Shown here in pieces: positions 52,982 through 61,354 of a DNA stretch of 64,000 bases (the first letter of the stretch is position 1; each line of letters begins with the position of its first letter). The notes under the pieces are model-generated. The model searched no databases, was not told the origin of the DNA, and was given only the letters and a program-made list of their open reading frames with translations. Made by a program: the position numbers and the translations under genes. Origin of the DNA: Draconibacterium mangrovi. Its GTDB lineage: Bacteria; Bacteroidota; Bacteroidia; Bacteroidales; Prolixibacteraceae. The stretch is taken from NCBI RefSeq assembly GCF_010586825.1, contig NZ_JAAAGB010000006.1, positions 248,001 to 312,000 on the forward strand, given 5' to 3'.

Positions 52982-55978
52982 ATGCAAAACAAAGGTGCAA
53001 TTTTAACATTTGCAATTCTGTTGGCAGCGGTATGTTTTTACCAACTATCATTTACCTGGGTATCGAACAAGGTAAAAGATGATGCCATTGAATATGCACA
53101 AGGTGATGAAATGAAAGAGTTTCAATACCTTGATTCAATGAAAAGTGAAGTGGTTTACAACTTCCTTGGATTGAAAAAATTTACGTACAAAGATGTTCAG
53201 GAGCTGGAAATAAACCTGGGTCTTGACCTTAAAGGTGGTATGAACGTAACACTTCAGGTTGAAGTGCAGGATATCATCCGTGCGATGTCGAATTACAGCG
53301 ATGATGAAACATTCAACGCCGCTTTGGCACTGGCAACGAAAAACCAGCAAAACAGTACAAAAGACTACGTAACACTGTTTGGCGAGGCTTTCGAAGAAAT
53401 TGATCCGAATGCTCGACTGGCTTCAGTTTTCAATACTTTGGAACTTCGCGATCAGGTAAACTTTAACACCAGCAACGCTGATGTATTAAAAATAATCAAA
53501 GAGCAAACTGAGGCTGCTATCGCCAATGCTTTTAATATCATCCGTACGCGTATCGACCGTTTTGGTGTAGCGCAACCAAATATTCAAAACCTGCAAACAA
53601 GCGGTAGAATTTTGGTTGAATTACCGGGTGTAAAAGATCAGAACCGTGTGCGTAGCCTGTTGCAGGGAACTGCAAACCTTGAGTTCTGGGAAACTTACGA
53701 AAACCAGGAAGTTTATCAATACATGCTTCAAGCCAACGAGCGCATTAAAGAAATGCAAGTGCTTGAATCAGAAAAAAGCGGCAAAGAAGCTACTGCTGAT
53801 ACAACAACAGAAACTACTGCTGACGACACTGAAGAGAACTCTTTACTTTCGGAACTGGAAGCCGGTGCAGCCGGTGACACAACAGCAACACCTGATAACT
53901 TATCCGCTTTTAAAGAGCAGTATCCACTGTTTGCTATTTTGAATCCAAGTACCGATCAAAATGGTCAGCTATACGGTGGCCCGATTGTAGGTATTGCACA
54001 TGCAAAAGATACAGCACAGATTAATACATATCTTCATAATGCACAAATCAAAAGTGTATTCCCACGCGATATGATATTTGCGTGGACAGCCAAGTCGATG
54101 GATGAAGCTGGTAATTTTTACCGTTTAATTGCATTAAAAGTTACTACCCGCGACGGAAAAGCACCTCTTGATGGTGGTGTAATTACCGATGCTCGTCAGG
54201 ACTTCGACCAATTTGGTTCAAACCCTGAAGTAGCAATGCAAATGAATGCTGAAGGTGCAAAAGTTTGGCAACGTATGACCAAAGAAAACGTTGGTAAATC
54301 AATTGCAATTGTTCTTGATGGTTATGTTCGTTCATTCCCAAATGTAAATGGCGAGATTCCAGGAGGTCGTTCAAGCATCAGCGGTTTGGAAAGTATTGAA
54401 GAGGCACAAGACCTTGCAAACGTACTGAAGTCGGGTAAAATGCCGGCTCCTGCACGTATCATTCAGGAAGACATTGTTGGTCCTTCACTGGGTCAGAAAG
54501 CAATTAACAGCGGTTTACTTTCATTTGTAATCGCTTTTGCGCTAGTGCTTGTTTACATGTTGTTCTTCTACAGTAAAAATGCAGGTTTGGCTGCAAACGT
54601 CGCACTGGTTGCCAACATGTTCTTTATTTTCGGTATTCTTGCTTCGTTAGGTGCAGTACTAACACTGCCTGGTATTGCAGGTATTGTACTTACAATCGGT
54701 ATGTCGGTTGATGCTAACGTGCTGATTTACGAACGTATTCAGGAAGAAATGCGCGCCGGTAAAGGTGTGAAACTGGCCATTGCCGATGGTTATAAAAATG
54801 CTTACTCAGCAATTATCGACGGTCAGGTTACTACATTATTAACCGGTATCGTACTTTACCTGTTTGGTTCAGGTCCGATCAAAGGTTTTGCTACAACGCT
54901 GATCATTGGTATTCTTACCTCACTGTTCTCTGCAATTTTCTTAACCCGTTTGATTTTCGAATGGCAATTGAAAAAAGGTGGCCGCATCTTGTTTGCTTCT
55001 ACAGCAACAGAAGGTTGGTTGCGTAACATGAAAATTAAATTCCTCGAGAAAAGAAAAATGTTCTACGTTATTTCAGGCGTATTCATTGTTCTCTCAATTG
55101 GTTCGTTCTTTGTTCGCGGCTTGAATTACGGTATCGACTTTAAAGGTGGTCGTTCGTACATCATCGAATTCCAGAAAGATGTTGAAGTAGGAGAAGTTCG
55201 TGCAGCACTGGCCGATGTGTTCGGAACAGCGCCGGAAGTAAAAACTTCAGGGGAAGACATTAAAATTACTACCGACTATAAAATTGACGACCATAGCGAA
55301 AACATCGATAACGAAGTTGAAGCGTTGTTAATGAAAGGTTTGCAGGATGCCGACCTGATCGACAAAACAGTATCTCTTGAAGAATTTACTCAGGATTATC
55401 AGCAGAGTTCGCAAAAAGTTGGTCCTACTATTTCAGATGATATCCGTAAGGATGCAGCTATTGCAATCGCTTTCTCGCTGATCATTATCTTCCTTTATAT
55501 TCTGGTTCGTTTCCGCGACTGGCAATATGGTTTGGGAGCAGTTGCTGCATTGGCACACGACTCGTTAATTGTATTGGGTATCTTCTCATTACTATCAGGA
55601 GTACTGCCATTCTCCCTGGAGATCGACCAGGCGTTTATCGCGGCTATTCTTACCGTGGTGGGTTATTCGATTAACGACACCGTGGTTGTATTCGACCGTA
55701 TCAGGGAATATCTGGGCTTGCACCCAAAACGCGACATTGTTGAAAACGTAGATGATGCACTGAACAGCACACTGCGTCGTACCTTTAGTACATCGCTGTC
55801 AACTTTTGTGGTATTGTTAGCTATCTTCTTATTCGGAGGAGCTACCATTCGCGGCTTTACGTTTGCCTTGTTGGTGGGTGTGGTTGTAGGTACCTACTCG
55901 TCGATATTTATTGCAACACCAATTGCTTACGATACACGTAACCGTGTAGCCAAAGTAGTTGCAAAACGTAAAAAATAA
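52982..55978 (+). CDS. secDF: Protein translocase SecDF fusion
   Basis: Proton-driven accessory of the Sec translocon, of 998 residues. The N-terminal SecD half (about 1-660) has a first helix, LGLDLKGGMNVTLQV, the periplasmic P1 region and six-helix membrane part with DANVLIYERIQEEMRAGKG. The SecF half (about 685-998) starts FYVISGVFIVLSIGSF, has NYGIDFKGGRSYI and ends with helices containing SINDTVVVFDRIRE. The fused order is usual in Bacteroidota. A Thr/Glu-rich low-complexity insert near 265-310 lies in the periplasmic part. Terminator and array 3 follow. Confidence 0.97.
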   Translation: MQNKGAILTFAILLAAVCFYQLSFTWVSNKVKDDAIEYAQGDEMKEFQYLDSMKSEVVYNFLGLKKFTYKDVQELEINLGLDLKGGMNVTLQVEVQDIIRAMSNYSDDETFNAALALATKNQQNSTKDYVTLFGEAFEEIDPNARLASVFNTLELRDQVNFNTSNADVLKIIKEQTEAAIANAFNIIRTRIDRFGVAQPNIQNLQTSGRILVELPGVKDQNRVRSLLQGTANLEFWETYENQEVYQYMLQANERIKEMQVLESEKSGKEATADTTTETTADDTEENSLLSELEAGAAGDTTATPDNLSAFKEQYPLFAILNPSTDQNGQLYGGPIVGIAHAKDTAQINTYLHNAQIKSVFPRDMIFAWTAKSMDEAGNFYRLIALKVTTRDGKAPLDGGVITDARQDFDQFGSNPEVAMQMNAEGAKVWQRMTKENVGKSIAIVLDGYVRSFPNVNGEIPGGRSSISGLESIEEAQDLANVLKSGKMPAPARIIQEDIVGPSLGQKAINSGLLSFVIAFALVLVYMLFFYSKNAGLAANVALVANMFFIFGILASLGAVLTLPGIAGIVLTIGMSVDANVLIYERIQEEMRAGKGVKLAIADGYKNAYSAIIDGQVTTLLTGIVLYLFGSGPIKGFATTLIIGILTSLFSAIFLTRLIFEWQLKKGGRILFASTATEGWLRNMKIKFLEKRKMFYVISGVFIVLSIGSFFVRGLNYGIDFKGGRSYIIEFQKDVEVGEVRAALADVFGTAPEVKTSGEDIKITTDYKIDDHSENIDNEVEALLMKGLQDADLIDKTVSLEEFTQDYQQSSQKVGPTISDDIRKDAAIAIAFSLIIIFLYILVRFRDWQYGLGAVAALAHDSLIVLGIFSLLSGVLPFSLEIDQAFIAAILTVVGYSINDTVVVFDRIREYLGLHPKRDIVENVDDALNSTLRRTFSTSLSTFVVLLAIFLFGGATIRGFTFALLVGVVVGTYSSIFIATPIAYDTRNRVAKVVAKRKK

Positions 55979-56026
55979 TTTGAAGATCGAAGTCAGAAGT
56001 CGGAAGACGGAAGACTAAATTTATAC

Positions 56027-56067
56027 AAAGGATGTCATCGCTTAATTGGGGTGACATCCTTTTTTTG
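56027..56067 (+). terminator. Terminator of secDF
   Basis: Perfect 11-bp stem AAAGGATGTCA (56027-56037) / TGACATCCTTT (56052-56062), then T residues. Confidence 0.9.
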
Positions 56068-56152
56068 TGATTAATGTGTGAGTTTATTTCATTAAAAGCG
56101 ATTAAACGAGCAAAAAAAGTGTTTATCACTGTCGTTTTGTAAAATCTCTCCG

Positions 56153-56320
56153 GTGATAACCGACACTTCGTATCGGAGAACATACTTTTTATGGGTGATA
56201 AGACCCTTTGGGCAAGTGATAAGGCATCTTTTACGGTTGATAAGCCTTTTCTGGCAGGAGATAAGAGCCGGGAGCCGGGTGATAATTGGCTAAAATGTAG
56301 TGATAACAGGAAAATGCGGA
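56153..56320. repeat. 21-bp-period tandem array 3 (core GTGATAA)
   Basis: Eight units start at 56153, 56174, 56195, 56216, 56237, 56258, 56279 and 56300, in exact register. Five begin with a perfect GTGATAA; 56237 (TTGATAA) and 56258 (GAGATAA) vary by one base, and 56174 is degenerate (CGGAGAAC). The other 14 bases vary. An inverted core, TTTATCAC, lies just upstream at 56122-56129. The array ends 140 bases before the tatA promoter box. Confidence 0.85.
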
Positions 56321-56459
56321 TGTAATGTTTACATTCTGTAAAGCCATTCATCGGTTTCTGATATGATCTCTGATTGGCTTCAGGTTAGTACATGTCCGAT
56401 CATCATTTAAACTTGTTAAACTATCTTCCGTCATCGGTCTTCTGACTTCCAACTTTTTA

Positions 56460-56467
56460 TATATTTG
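56460..56467 (+). promoter_or_regulatory. -7 promoter box of tatA
   Basis: TATATTTG is a perfect TAnnTTTG, 20 bases before the tatA ATG. Confidence 0.6.
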
Positions 56468-56487
56468 TGGTCTAAATCAATTTGACG

Positions 56488-56754
56488 ATGCAGTATTTAT
56501 TATTTATAAGTGGTGGCGAGATAGTTTTGGTGATGCTGTTGGCATTGTTGTTTTTCGGGTCGAAAGCGATACCTGATATTGCCAAAACACTGGGGAAGGG
56601 AATGCGTGAGTTTAAGAAAGCCACAAACGAAATAAAACGCGAACTCGACAACCATACTTCTGATATTCAAAAAGATATTAAAGATGTTACTTCAACCGTA
56701 ACAAAAGATACCAACGACATTAAAAAAGGTATCACCGATAAGTTGAAGGACTAA
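56488..56754 (+). CDS. tatA: Sec-independent translocase subunit TatA
   Basis: Pore-forming component of twin-arginine export, of 88 residues. A short periplasmic start is followed by one membrane helix (about 8-22, GGEIVLVMLLALLFF), the conserved FGSKAIPDIAKTLGKGMREFKKA amphipathic helix, and a charged tail rich in Asp and Lys. I use ATG 56488, since only a TTG lies upstream in frame. No tatC is adjacent. One clear client in the window is the ferredoxin at 6336. The Ca2+/Na+ antiporter gene starts 12 bases downstream. Confidence 0.93.
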   Translation: MQYLLFISGGEIVLVMLLALLFFGSKAIPDIAKTLGKGMREFKKATNEIKRELDNHTSDIQKDIKDVTSTVTKDTNDIKKGITDKLKD

Positions 56755-56766
56755 TTCCAAAAATTA

Positions 56767-57822
56767 ATGTTATTGATTCTACCCTATATTTTGGCTTTGC
56801 TGGCTAGCTTCGTTTTGTTGGCCCGCATTGTCGATTTGTTTTTTATATCGTCTTTGGATAAAATTTCGAAAGACCTGCGTTTATCGGACGATGCCGCCGG
56901 AGCTACTTTAATGGCCGTTGGGTCGAGCGCTCCCGAGTTATTCGTGGCTTTGTTTGCCGTTATAAAACCCGGCGAACACCAGGCAATTGGTATCGGTAGC
57001 ATTGTGGGTAGTGCCATTTTTAACCTGCTGGTAATTGTTGGTGCTGCGGTGTATGTAAAAAAGACAAAGCTCACCTGGCAGCCTATGGTTCGCGATTTGT
57101 TTTTTTATTCGCTATCGGTAGTATTACTGGTATGGTTTATCTGGGATGGTCGGTTAACATTAAACGAAACCATAATCTTTTTAGGTGTTTACGTTTTATA
57201 TGTTGTAGCGGTTATTTACTGGAGAAAGTGGTTGCCATACAACGATATGGAAGCTACTGAACTGGAAGATACGCATGGCGAGCACAGTAAGATCAGCCGA
57301 CCGGTGGATCAACTTTTACGTTTTATTTTCCCGAACGAAAAACATTACTACCGCGTTTTTATTCTTTCAATAGTTTTAATTGCTGCCCTGAGTTATGTTT
57401 TGGTAGAAGTTGCGGTTGCTTCGGCGCATATTCTTAACATCCCTGAAGCAATTATTGCATTAACGGTACTCGCTGTCGGAACCTCAATTCCTGATTTGTT
57501 TTCATCGGTTATTGTGGCTCGTCAGGGAAGAGGAGATATGGCTGTTAGTAACGCTATAGGATCAAATATTTTTGATATTCTGGTTGGATTGGGATTACCA
57601 TTTCTTCTTGTAATGATTTTTTCAGGAGGAGTAATCGAATCGGGAGGCGATGTATTTAGCTCAACCCTGATTTTGTCGGGATCAGTCGTCTTGCTGATGC
57701 TTCTTTTATTGGTAAAAAAATGGAATGCAGGGAAGTTTACCGGAATAGTGTTGATCGCTGCTTATGTATTATATGTGCTCAATGAAATACTAAAACTTTA
57801 CGGATTAGGTTTTATCCTATAA
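56767..57822 (+). CDS. Calcium/sodium antiporter (CaCA family, YrbG/CaxA-like)
   Basis: Inner-membrane cation exchanger of 351 residues with about ten helices. The two alpha-repeats are visible: AVGSSAPELFVALFA (about 52-66) with IGSIVGSAIFNLLVI after it, and AVGTSIPDLFSSVIVA (about 237-252) with SNAIGSNIFDILVGLG. The acidic residues of these repeats bind the ion. A charged cytoplasmic loop lies at about 155-190. It follows tatA by 12 bases and precedes lolD by 9, so the three genes are probably one transcript although unrelated in function. Confidence 0.93.
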   Translation: MLLILPYILALLASFVLLARIVDLFFISSLDKISKDLRLSDDAAGATLMAVGSSAPELFVALFAVIKPGEHQAIGIGSIVGSAIFNLLVIVGAAVYVKKTKLTWQPMVRDLFFYSLSVVLLVWFIWDGRLTLNETIIFLGVYVLYVVAVIYWRKWLPYNDMEATELEDTHGEHSKISRPVDQLLRFIFPNEKHYYRVFILSIVLIAALSYVLVEVAVASAHILNIPEAIIALTVLAVGTSIPDLFSSVIVARQGRGDMAVSNAIGSNIFDILVGLGLPFLLVMIFSGGVIESGGDVFSSTLILSGSVVLLMLLLLVKKWNAGKFTGIVLIAAYVLYVLNEILKLYGLGFIL

Positions 57823-57831
57823 ATAATTGCA

Positions 57832-58482
57832 TTGATAAGAGCTGAAAACATAACAAAATCGTTCGGAGCACTTGAGGTGCTGAAGGGAATTGACCTGGAT
57901 ATTCCAAAAGGGAAACTGTATTCTATTGTTGGAGCCAGCGGGGCAGGGAAAACCACTTTACTGCAAATTCTCGGGACACTGAGTAAACCTGATAGCGGAG
58001 ATCTGTTTTTTAACGACACAAAAATTTCAGATCTCAGCGATAATAAGCTGGCAGAATTTCGGAACCGCGAAATTGGTTTTGTATTTCAGTTTCATCATTT
58101 GCTGCCCGAGTTTACAGCCTTGGAAAATGTTTGTATTCCTGCCTTTATTGCAAAAACACCAAAAGCAAAAGCCGAAGCCCGCGCAATAAAACTGATCGAT
58201 TATTTGGGACTGGCCGATCGTATGACACATAAACCATCTGAATTGTCGGGTGGCGAAAAACAACGGGTGGCGATGGCTCGTGCGCTAATAAACAGCCCGT
58301 CGGTGGTGATGGCCGATGAACCATCGGGAAACCTCGATTCCACCAACCGCGACGAATTGCACGACCTGCTTTTTAAATTACGCGACGATTTGGGGCAAAC
58401 TTTTATTATTGTTACGCACGATGATCATTTTGCCGAACAATCCGACCGGATCATCCACATCAAAGACGGAATTATCGAGTGA
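57832..58482 (+). CDS. lolD: Lipoprotein-releasing ABC transporter ATP-binding protein LolD
   Basis: ATPase of 216 residues that would drive release of lipoproteins from the inner membrane with LolC/E permeases, which are not in the window. Walker A is GASGAGKTT (34-42), the signature is [15 protein letters not shown], Walker B is [13 protein letters not shown], and the H-loop is [11 protein letters not shown]. The only workable start is TTG at 57832, with no ATG in frame before the conserved [13 protein letters not shown] related role in export of other substrates (MacB-like) cannot be excluded. Confidence 0.88.
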   Translation: MIRAENITKSFGALEVLKGIDLDIPKGKLYSIVGASGAGKTTLLQILGTLSKPDSGDLFFNDTKISDLSDNKLAEFRNREIGFVFQFHHLLPEFTALENVCIPAFIAKTPKAKAEARAIKLIDYLGLADRMTHKPSELSGGEKQRVAMARALINSPSVVMADEPSGNLDSTNRDELHDLLFKLRDDLGQTFIIVTHDDHFAEQSDRIIHIKDGIIE

Positions 58483-58544
58483 AAAAAGTCGCCAGTGAGC
58501 AGTCGCAGTATCCAGTTGAGCGAAGCGAATTGAAAATCGGCCAC

Positions 58545-58575
58545 AGCCAAATCCCGACCGAAAGCGTCGGGGGAT
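58545..58575. repeat. Small palindromic repeat before the TIGR02757 gene
   Basis: ATCCCGACCGAAAGCGTCGG can fold on itself through CCCGAC..GTCGGG. A run of CAGT-rich words precedes it. It is a single copy in the window, in a 123-base gap. Confidence 0.4.
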
Positions 58576-58605
58576 CCAGTATCAATCTTCTCATAAAATT
58601 GAAGA

Positions 58606-59373
58606 ATGGAGAAAATAGCTGATCTAAAAGATTTCCTCGACGAAAAAGTTGAAAAGTACAATCAACCCGAATTTATTGAAACCGACCCGATTCAGGTTCC
58701 CAAGCAGTTTGCCGAAAAAGAAAATATTGAGGTTGCCGGTTTTCTGGCAGCAACCATTGCCTGGGGAAACCGGGCGGCTATTATAAAAAATGCCTTGCGT
58801 TTAATGGCTTTGCTCGAGAATCAACCACACGACTTTGTGTTAAACGCCTCGGAAAAGGAGCTTGAACGGCTGCAAAAATTTGTACACCGCACTTTTAATG
58901 GCGACGATTGTATTTATTTTATTCGATCATTACGAAATATATACAAAAATTACGGGGGCTTACAAACGGTTTTCGAAGACGGTTATAAAAACGAACAATC
59001 TGTAAAAGCGGCCTTGGCACGCTTCCATTCTGTATTTTTCGAAACGGAAGGCGAACGAACACGCAAACATATTTCGAATGTTACCAAAGGGGCGTCGGCC
59101 AAACGCCTGAATATGTATTTGCGCTGGATGTGTCGTAACGATAAATCGGGAGTGGATTTTGGTTTATGGAAAGGAATTCCGCAATCGGCCTTGATGTTAC
59201 CGCTTGATGTGCACACCGGAAATGTGGGACGTAAGCTAGGGCTGCTACAACGAAAATCCAACGACTGTAAAGCGGTGGAAGAAATTACCAGCACTTTGCG
59301 TGAATTCGATCCGGACGACCCGATTAAATATGATTTTGCCTTGTTTGGATTGGGTGTTTTCGAAAAATTTTAA
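58606..59373 (+). CDS. TIGR02757 (DUF2400) family protein
   Basis: Cytoplasmic protein of 255 residues, belonging to a Bacteroidota-rich uncharacterised family. Recognisable stretches are PRQF-like DPIQVPKQF, the FLAATIAWGNRAAIIKNALRLM helix, and MYLRWMCRNDKSGVDFGLWKGIPQSALMLPLDVHTGNV. The helical pattern recalls endonuclease III/HhH-type DNA glycosylases, but catalytic residues are not evident. It ends in a short FALFGLGVFEKF. A GxxExxY gene lies between it and trmN6. Confidence 0.88.
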   Translation: MEKIADLKDFLDEKVEKYNQPEFIETDPIQVPKQFAEKENIEVAGFLAATIAWGNRAAIIKNALRLMALLENQPHDFVLNASEKELERLQKFVHRTFNGDDCIYFIRSLRNIYKNYGGLQTVFEDGYKNEQSVKAALARFHSVFFETEGERTRKHISNVTKGASAKRLNMYLRWMCRNDKSGVDFGLWKGIPQSALMLPLDVHTGNVGRKLGLLQRKSNDCKAVEEITSTLREFDPDDPIKYDFALFGLGVFEKF

Positions 59374-59387
59374 CCTTTGTATCTTTA

Positions 59388-59506
59388 TTACACAGAGAAC
59401 TCGAAGGAGGCTCAGAGATTCACAAAGTAAAATAAACTTTGTGGTTCTTTGTGTGGTCTTGGTGAATCTTTGTGTAACTTTATTTTTTCACCAAAACACG
59501 AAGGAG
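59388..59506 (+). promoter_or_regulatory. Repeated leader of the GxxExxY gene
   Basis: It is rich in CTTTGTG and CACAGAG words. It contains the perfect hairpin CACAAAGT (59421-59428) / ACTTTGTG (59436-59443). The right part (59437-59506) resembles 44636-44702, where no gene follows. It ends AAGGAG directly against the ATG. Confidence 0.6.
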
Positions 59507-59878
59507 ATGGATACAAATGAATTATCTAGTTTAATTATTGGTAAAGCTATTGAAGTTCATAAGGCACTTGGTCCGGGCCTCCTGGAGTCCACTTACAAGG
59601 AATGTCTTTCTTATGAGTTGACAGCATTAGGTTTGAATGTTGAGAAGGAAAAGCCACTACCTATTATTTATAAAGATATAAAACTAGATCATGGTTATCG
59701 GATCGATCTGTTAGTAGAAAACAAAATTGTAATTGAGCTAAAAGCAGTTGAAACATTTACAGATGTTCATTTTGCACAGGTACTTACCTATTTGAAGGTT
59801 GGGGATTTTAAGCTAGGATTGTTGTTGAATTTTAATGTGCTGCGGTTAAAAGATGGCATTAAGCGATTTATAATGTAA
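59507..59878 (+). CDS. GxxExxY protein (PD-(D/E)XK-like)
   Basis: Protein of 123 residues from a family named for the motif G24-x2-E27-x2-Y30 (GPGLLESTY). A nuclease-fold pattern follows: Asp67 in YRIDLLVENK and E77-x-K79 in VIELKAVE. The molecular function is not established. I start at ATG 59507, where the family begins (MDTNELSSLIIG); the longer upstream frame is leader sequence. Its stop overlaps the trmN6 start (TAATG). Its position, between two unrelated housekeeping genes with a repeat-type leader, suggests insertion or horizontal gain. Confidence 0.9.
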   Translation: MDTNELSSLIIGKAIEVHKALGPGLLESTYKECLSYELTALGLNVEKEKPLPIIYKDIKLDHGYRIDLLVENKIVIELKAVETFTDVHFAQVLTYLKVGDFKLGLLLNFNVLRLKDGIKRFIM

Positions 59879-60591
59879 TGGGCAGAAACAATTATTTCCA
59901 GTTCAAACAATTCCGTATCGAACAACAACGTTCGGCAATGAAGGTGGGGATCGATGGGATTCTGCTGGGTGCGTGGGCCAATGTTCGCAGTTGCAGTACT
60001 ATTCTTGATATTGGTACCGGAACCGGATTAATTGCCCTGATGCTGGCACAGCGCTCGCAAGCCCAAATCACTGCCATCGAAATTGAAAAAAATGCTGCCG
60101 AAGAAGCTGCTGAAAATGTGGCTGCATCGCCCTGGAAAGATAGGGTAGAAGTAGCGAATGTTTCGTTACAAAAGTTTGCAGCCGAAACTGCTCAGCAATT
60201 CGATTTAATTGTATCAAATCCTCCTTTTTTCCAGAATGTGTTAAAAGCTGGTAACGAAAGCCGTTCGCTGGCACGGCATACCGATAGTTTATCTTACGAA
60301 ACGCTATTACAGTGTACTTCGCAGTTGTTATCGGACGAGGGGCGATGTGCATTTATCTTGCCCGAACCGGCAGTAAAGGAAATAGAAAAGTTGGCACAGC
60401 AACACCATCTCTATTTAAAGCGAATTACAATGATAGCTCCCAATGAGAATAAACCGGCGAACCGGGTTTTAATGGAGATGAGTAAGAAGGAAACAGCGAC
60501 CGTAACCGAGCACCTTACAATTTATAATAATGACGGATCGTGGAACGAAAAATTTAAAATGTTAACGCGCGATTATTACCTGAACTTCTAA
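59878..60591 (+). CDS. trmN6: tRNA1(Val) (adenine37-N6)-methyltransferase TrmN6 (YfiC)
   Basis: SAM-dependent methyltransferase of 237 residues. The SAM loop is DIGTGTGLIALMLAQ (about 41-55), followed by AIEIEKNAAEEAAENV, and the base-flipping motif is SNPPFF (about 114-119). The start FQFKQFRIEQQRSAMKVGIDGILLGAWA is typical of TrmN6. It should methylate A37 of tRNA-Val. Its start codon overlaps the GxxExxY stop codon. Its 3' end overlaps the convergent flavodoxin gene by four bases. Confidence 0.92.
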   Translation: MGRNNYFQFKQFRIEQQRSAMKVGIDGILLGAWANVRSCSTILDIGTGTGLIALMLAQRSQAQITAIEIEKNAAEEAAENVAASPWKDRVEVANVSLQKFAAETAQQFDLIVSNPPFFQNVLKAGNESRSLARHTDSLSYETLLQCTSQLLSDEGRCAFILPEPAVKEIEKLAQQHHLYLKRITMIAPNENKPANRVLMEMSKKETATVTEHLTIYNNDGSWNEKFKMLTRDYYLNF

Positions 60592-61091
60592 ACAAAAAAC
60601 ATAAAAGGATTAAAAATCTGGTTCATTTGCTGCGAGAAACGTTTGATGGCATCGTGGTTAAGGTGCGAAACACTGTTTTCTACCTTCGACACTTTTTTTA
60701 CGATAAGTTTCTGAAAGAAATTCATTTTATTAAAATCGAACTCTCCGCCCAGGCATGCTGTTGCTTTGGCACTTAGTAACAACCCTTCGGGGAAAGCGTC
60801 GTGTAACTGAATTTCCGCTTTTTCGCCTTCCTCCATACAACAAATAAACAAGCCGAGTTCTTTGTTTTTCAGCGTTTCATAATGTTCGTTGCAAAACTCT
60901 TTAATTTTTTTCTGAATCTGGCCCGCATGAATGGAGCCGCCAACAATTATCCGGTCAAAGGAAGAAAGGTCATTAACCGCTTCTTTTTTTAGGTTAATCA
61001 ATAAAACTTCGCCTCCCAAAAACTGTTTTAGTTCGGTAGCTGTTTTTTCGGTACATCCATGTGTGGTGCAGTAGGTGATTAATGTTTTCAT
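60588..61091 (-). CDS. Flavodoxin-domain protein (HemG-like)
   Basis: FMN-binding protein of 167 residues. The phosphate loop is TYCTTHGCTEKTA (6-18), the second contact region is IIVGGSIHAGQIQKKI and the third is GLFICCMEE. Similarity to protoporphyrinogen oxidase HemG is suggested by the HAGQIQKKIKEF stretch, but a general flavodoxin role is equally possible. I start at ATG 61091 (MKTLITYCTT), not the upstream ATG at 61160. It is convergent with trmN6, sharing four bases. The 263-base upstream gap is shared with the divergent ferredoxin reductase gene. Confidence 0.85.
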   Translation of the reverse strand: MKTLITYCTTHGCTEKTATELKQFLGGEVLLINLKKEAVNDLSSFDRIIVGGSIHAGQIQKKIKEFCNEHYETLKNKELGLFICCMEEGEKAEIQLHDAFPEGLLLSAKATACLGGEFDFNKMNFFQKLIVKKVSKVENSVSHLNHDAIKRFSQQMNQIFNPFMFFV

Positions 61092-61321
61092 TGGTTTCTT
61101 ATTGTTTGTTTTCAATGGTATAAGATTTGACTCGTCCCGATTAATCGGGACTCCTTTCATTTTTTCTGCTTACTTGGTTTTTAAGAAATTGAAATCGATA
61201 TTCGAAAATTTCTATCCAAAATTATGGCACACTATTGAACATTCGTGTTAATAATCGGTTAATTCTCTAAAACTATCGGTGAAATAGAATACCAAAAAGT
61301 CTTTAAATCAATAATTGCACA

Positions 61322-61329
61322 TATTTTTG
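61322..61329 (+). promoter_or_regulatory. -7 promoter box of the ferredoxin reductase gene
   Basis: TATTTTTG is a perfect TAnnTTTG, 25 bases before the ATG. No clear -33 element was seen. Confidence 0.55.
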
Positions 61330-61354
61330 TGTCGAAGAAAAAATTAGATACATC

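Larger units (their letters stand above)
55989..56449. repeat. 25-bp inverted repeats flanking array 3
   Basis: The left arm (55989-56013, starting GAAGTCAGAAG) and the right arm (56425-56449, ending CTTCTGACTTC) are inverted copies with about three mismatches by hand alignment. Between them lie the secDF terminator and the 21-bp array 3. A transposon-like or hairpin role is possible; no transposase gene is present. Confidence 0.6.

Noticed and set aside
55908-56351. 147-codon minus-strand frame through array 3
   Set aside because: It combines array 3 heptads with antisense secDF sequence and has no start context.
55989-56449. Complete insertion sequence between secDF and tatA
   Set aside because: The inverted arms are present but there is no transposase frame between them.
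59300-59506. 69-residue N-terminal extension of the GxxExxY protein
   Set aside because: It overlaps the end of the TIGR02757 gene and the repeat-type leader. The family starts at MDTNELSSL.
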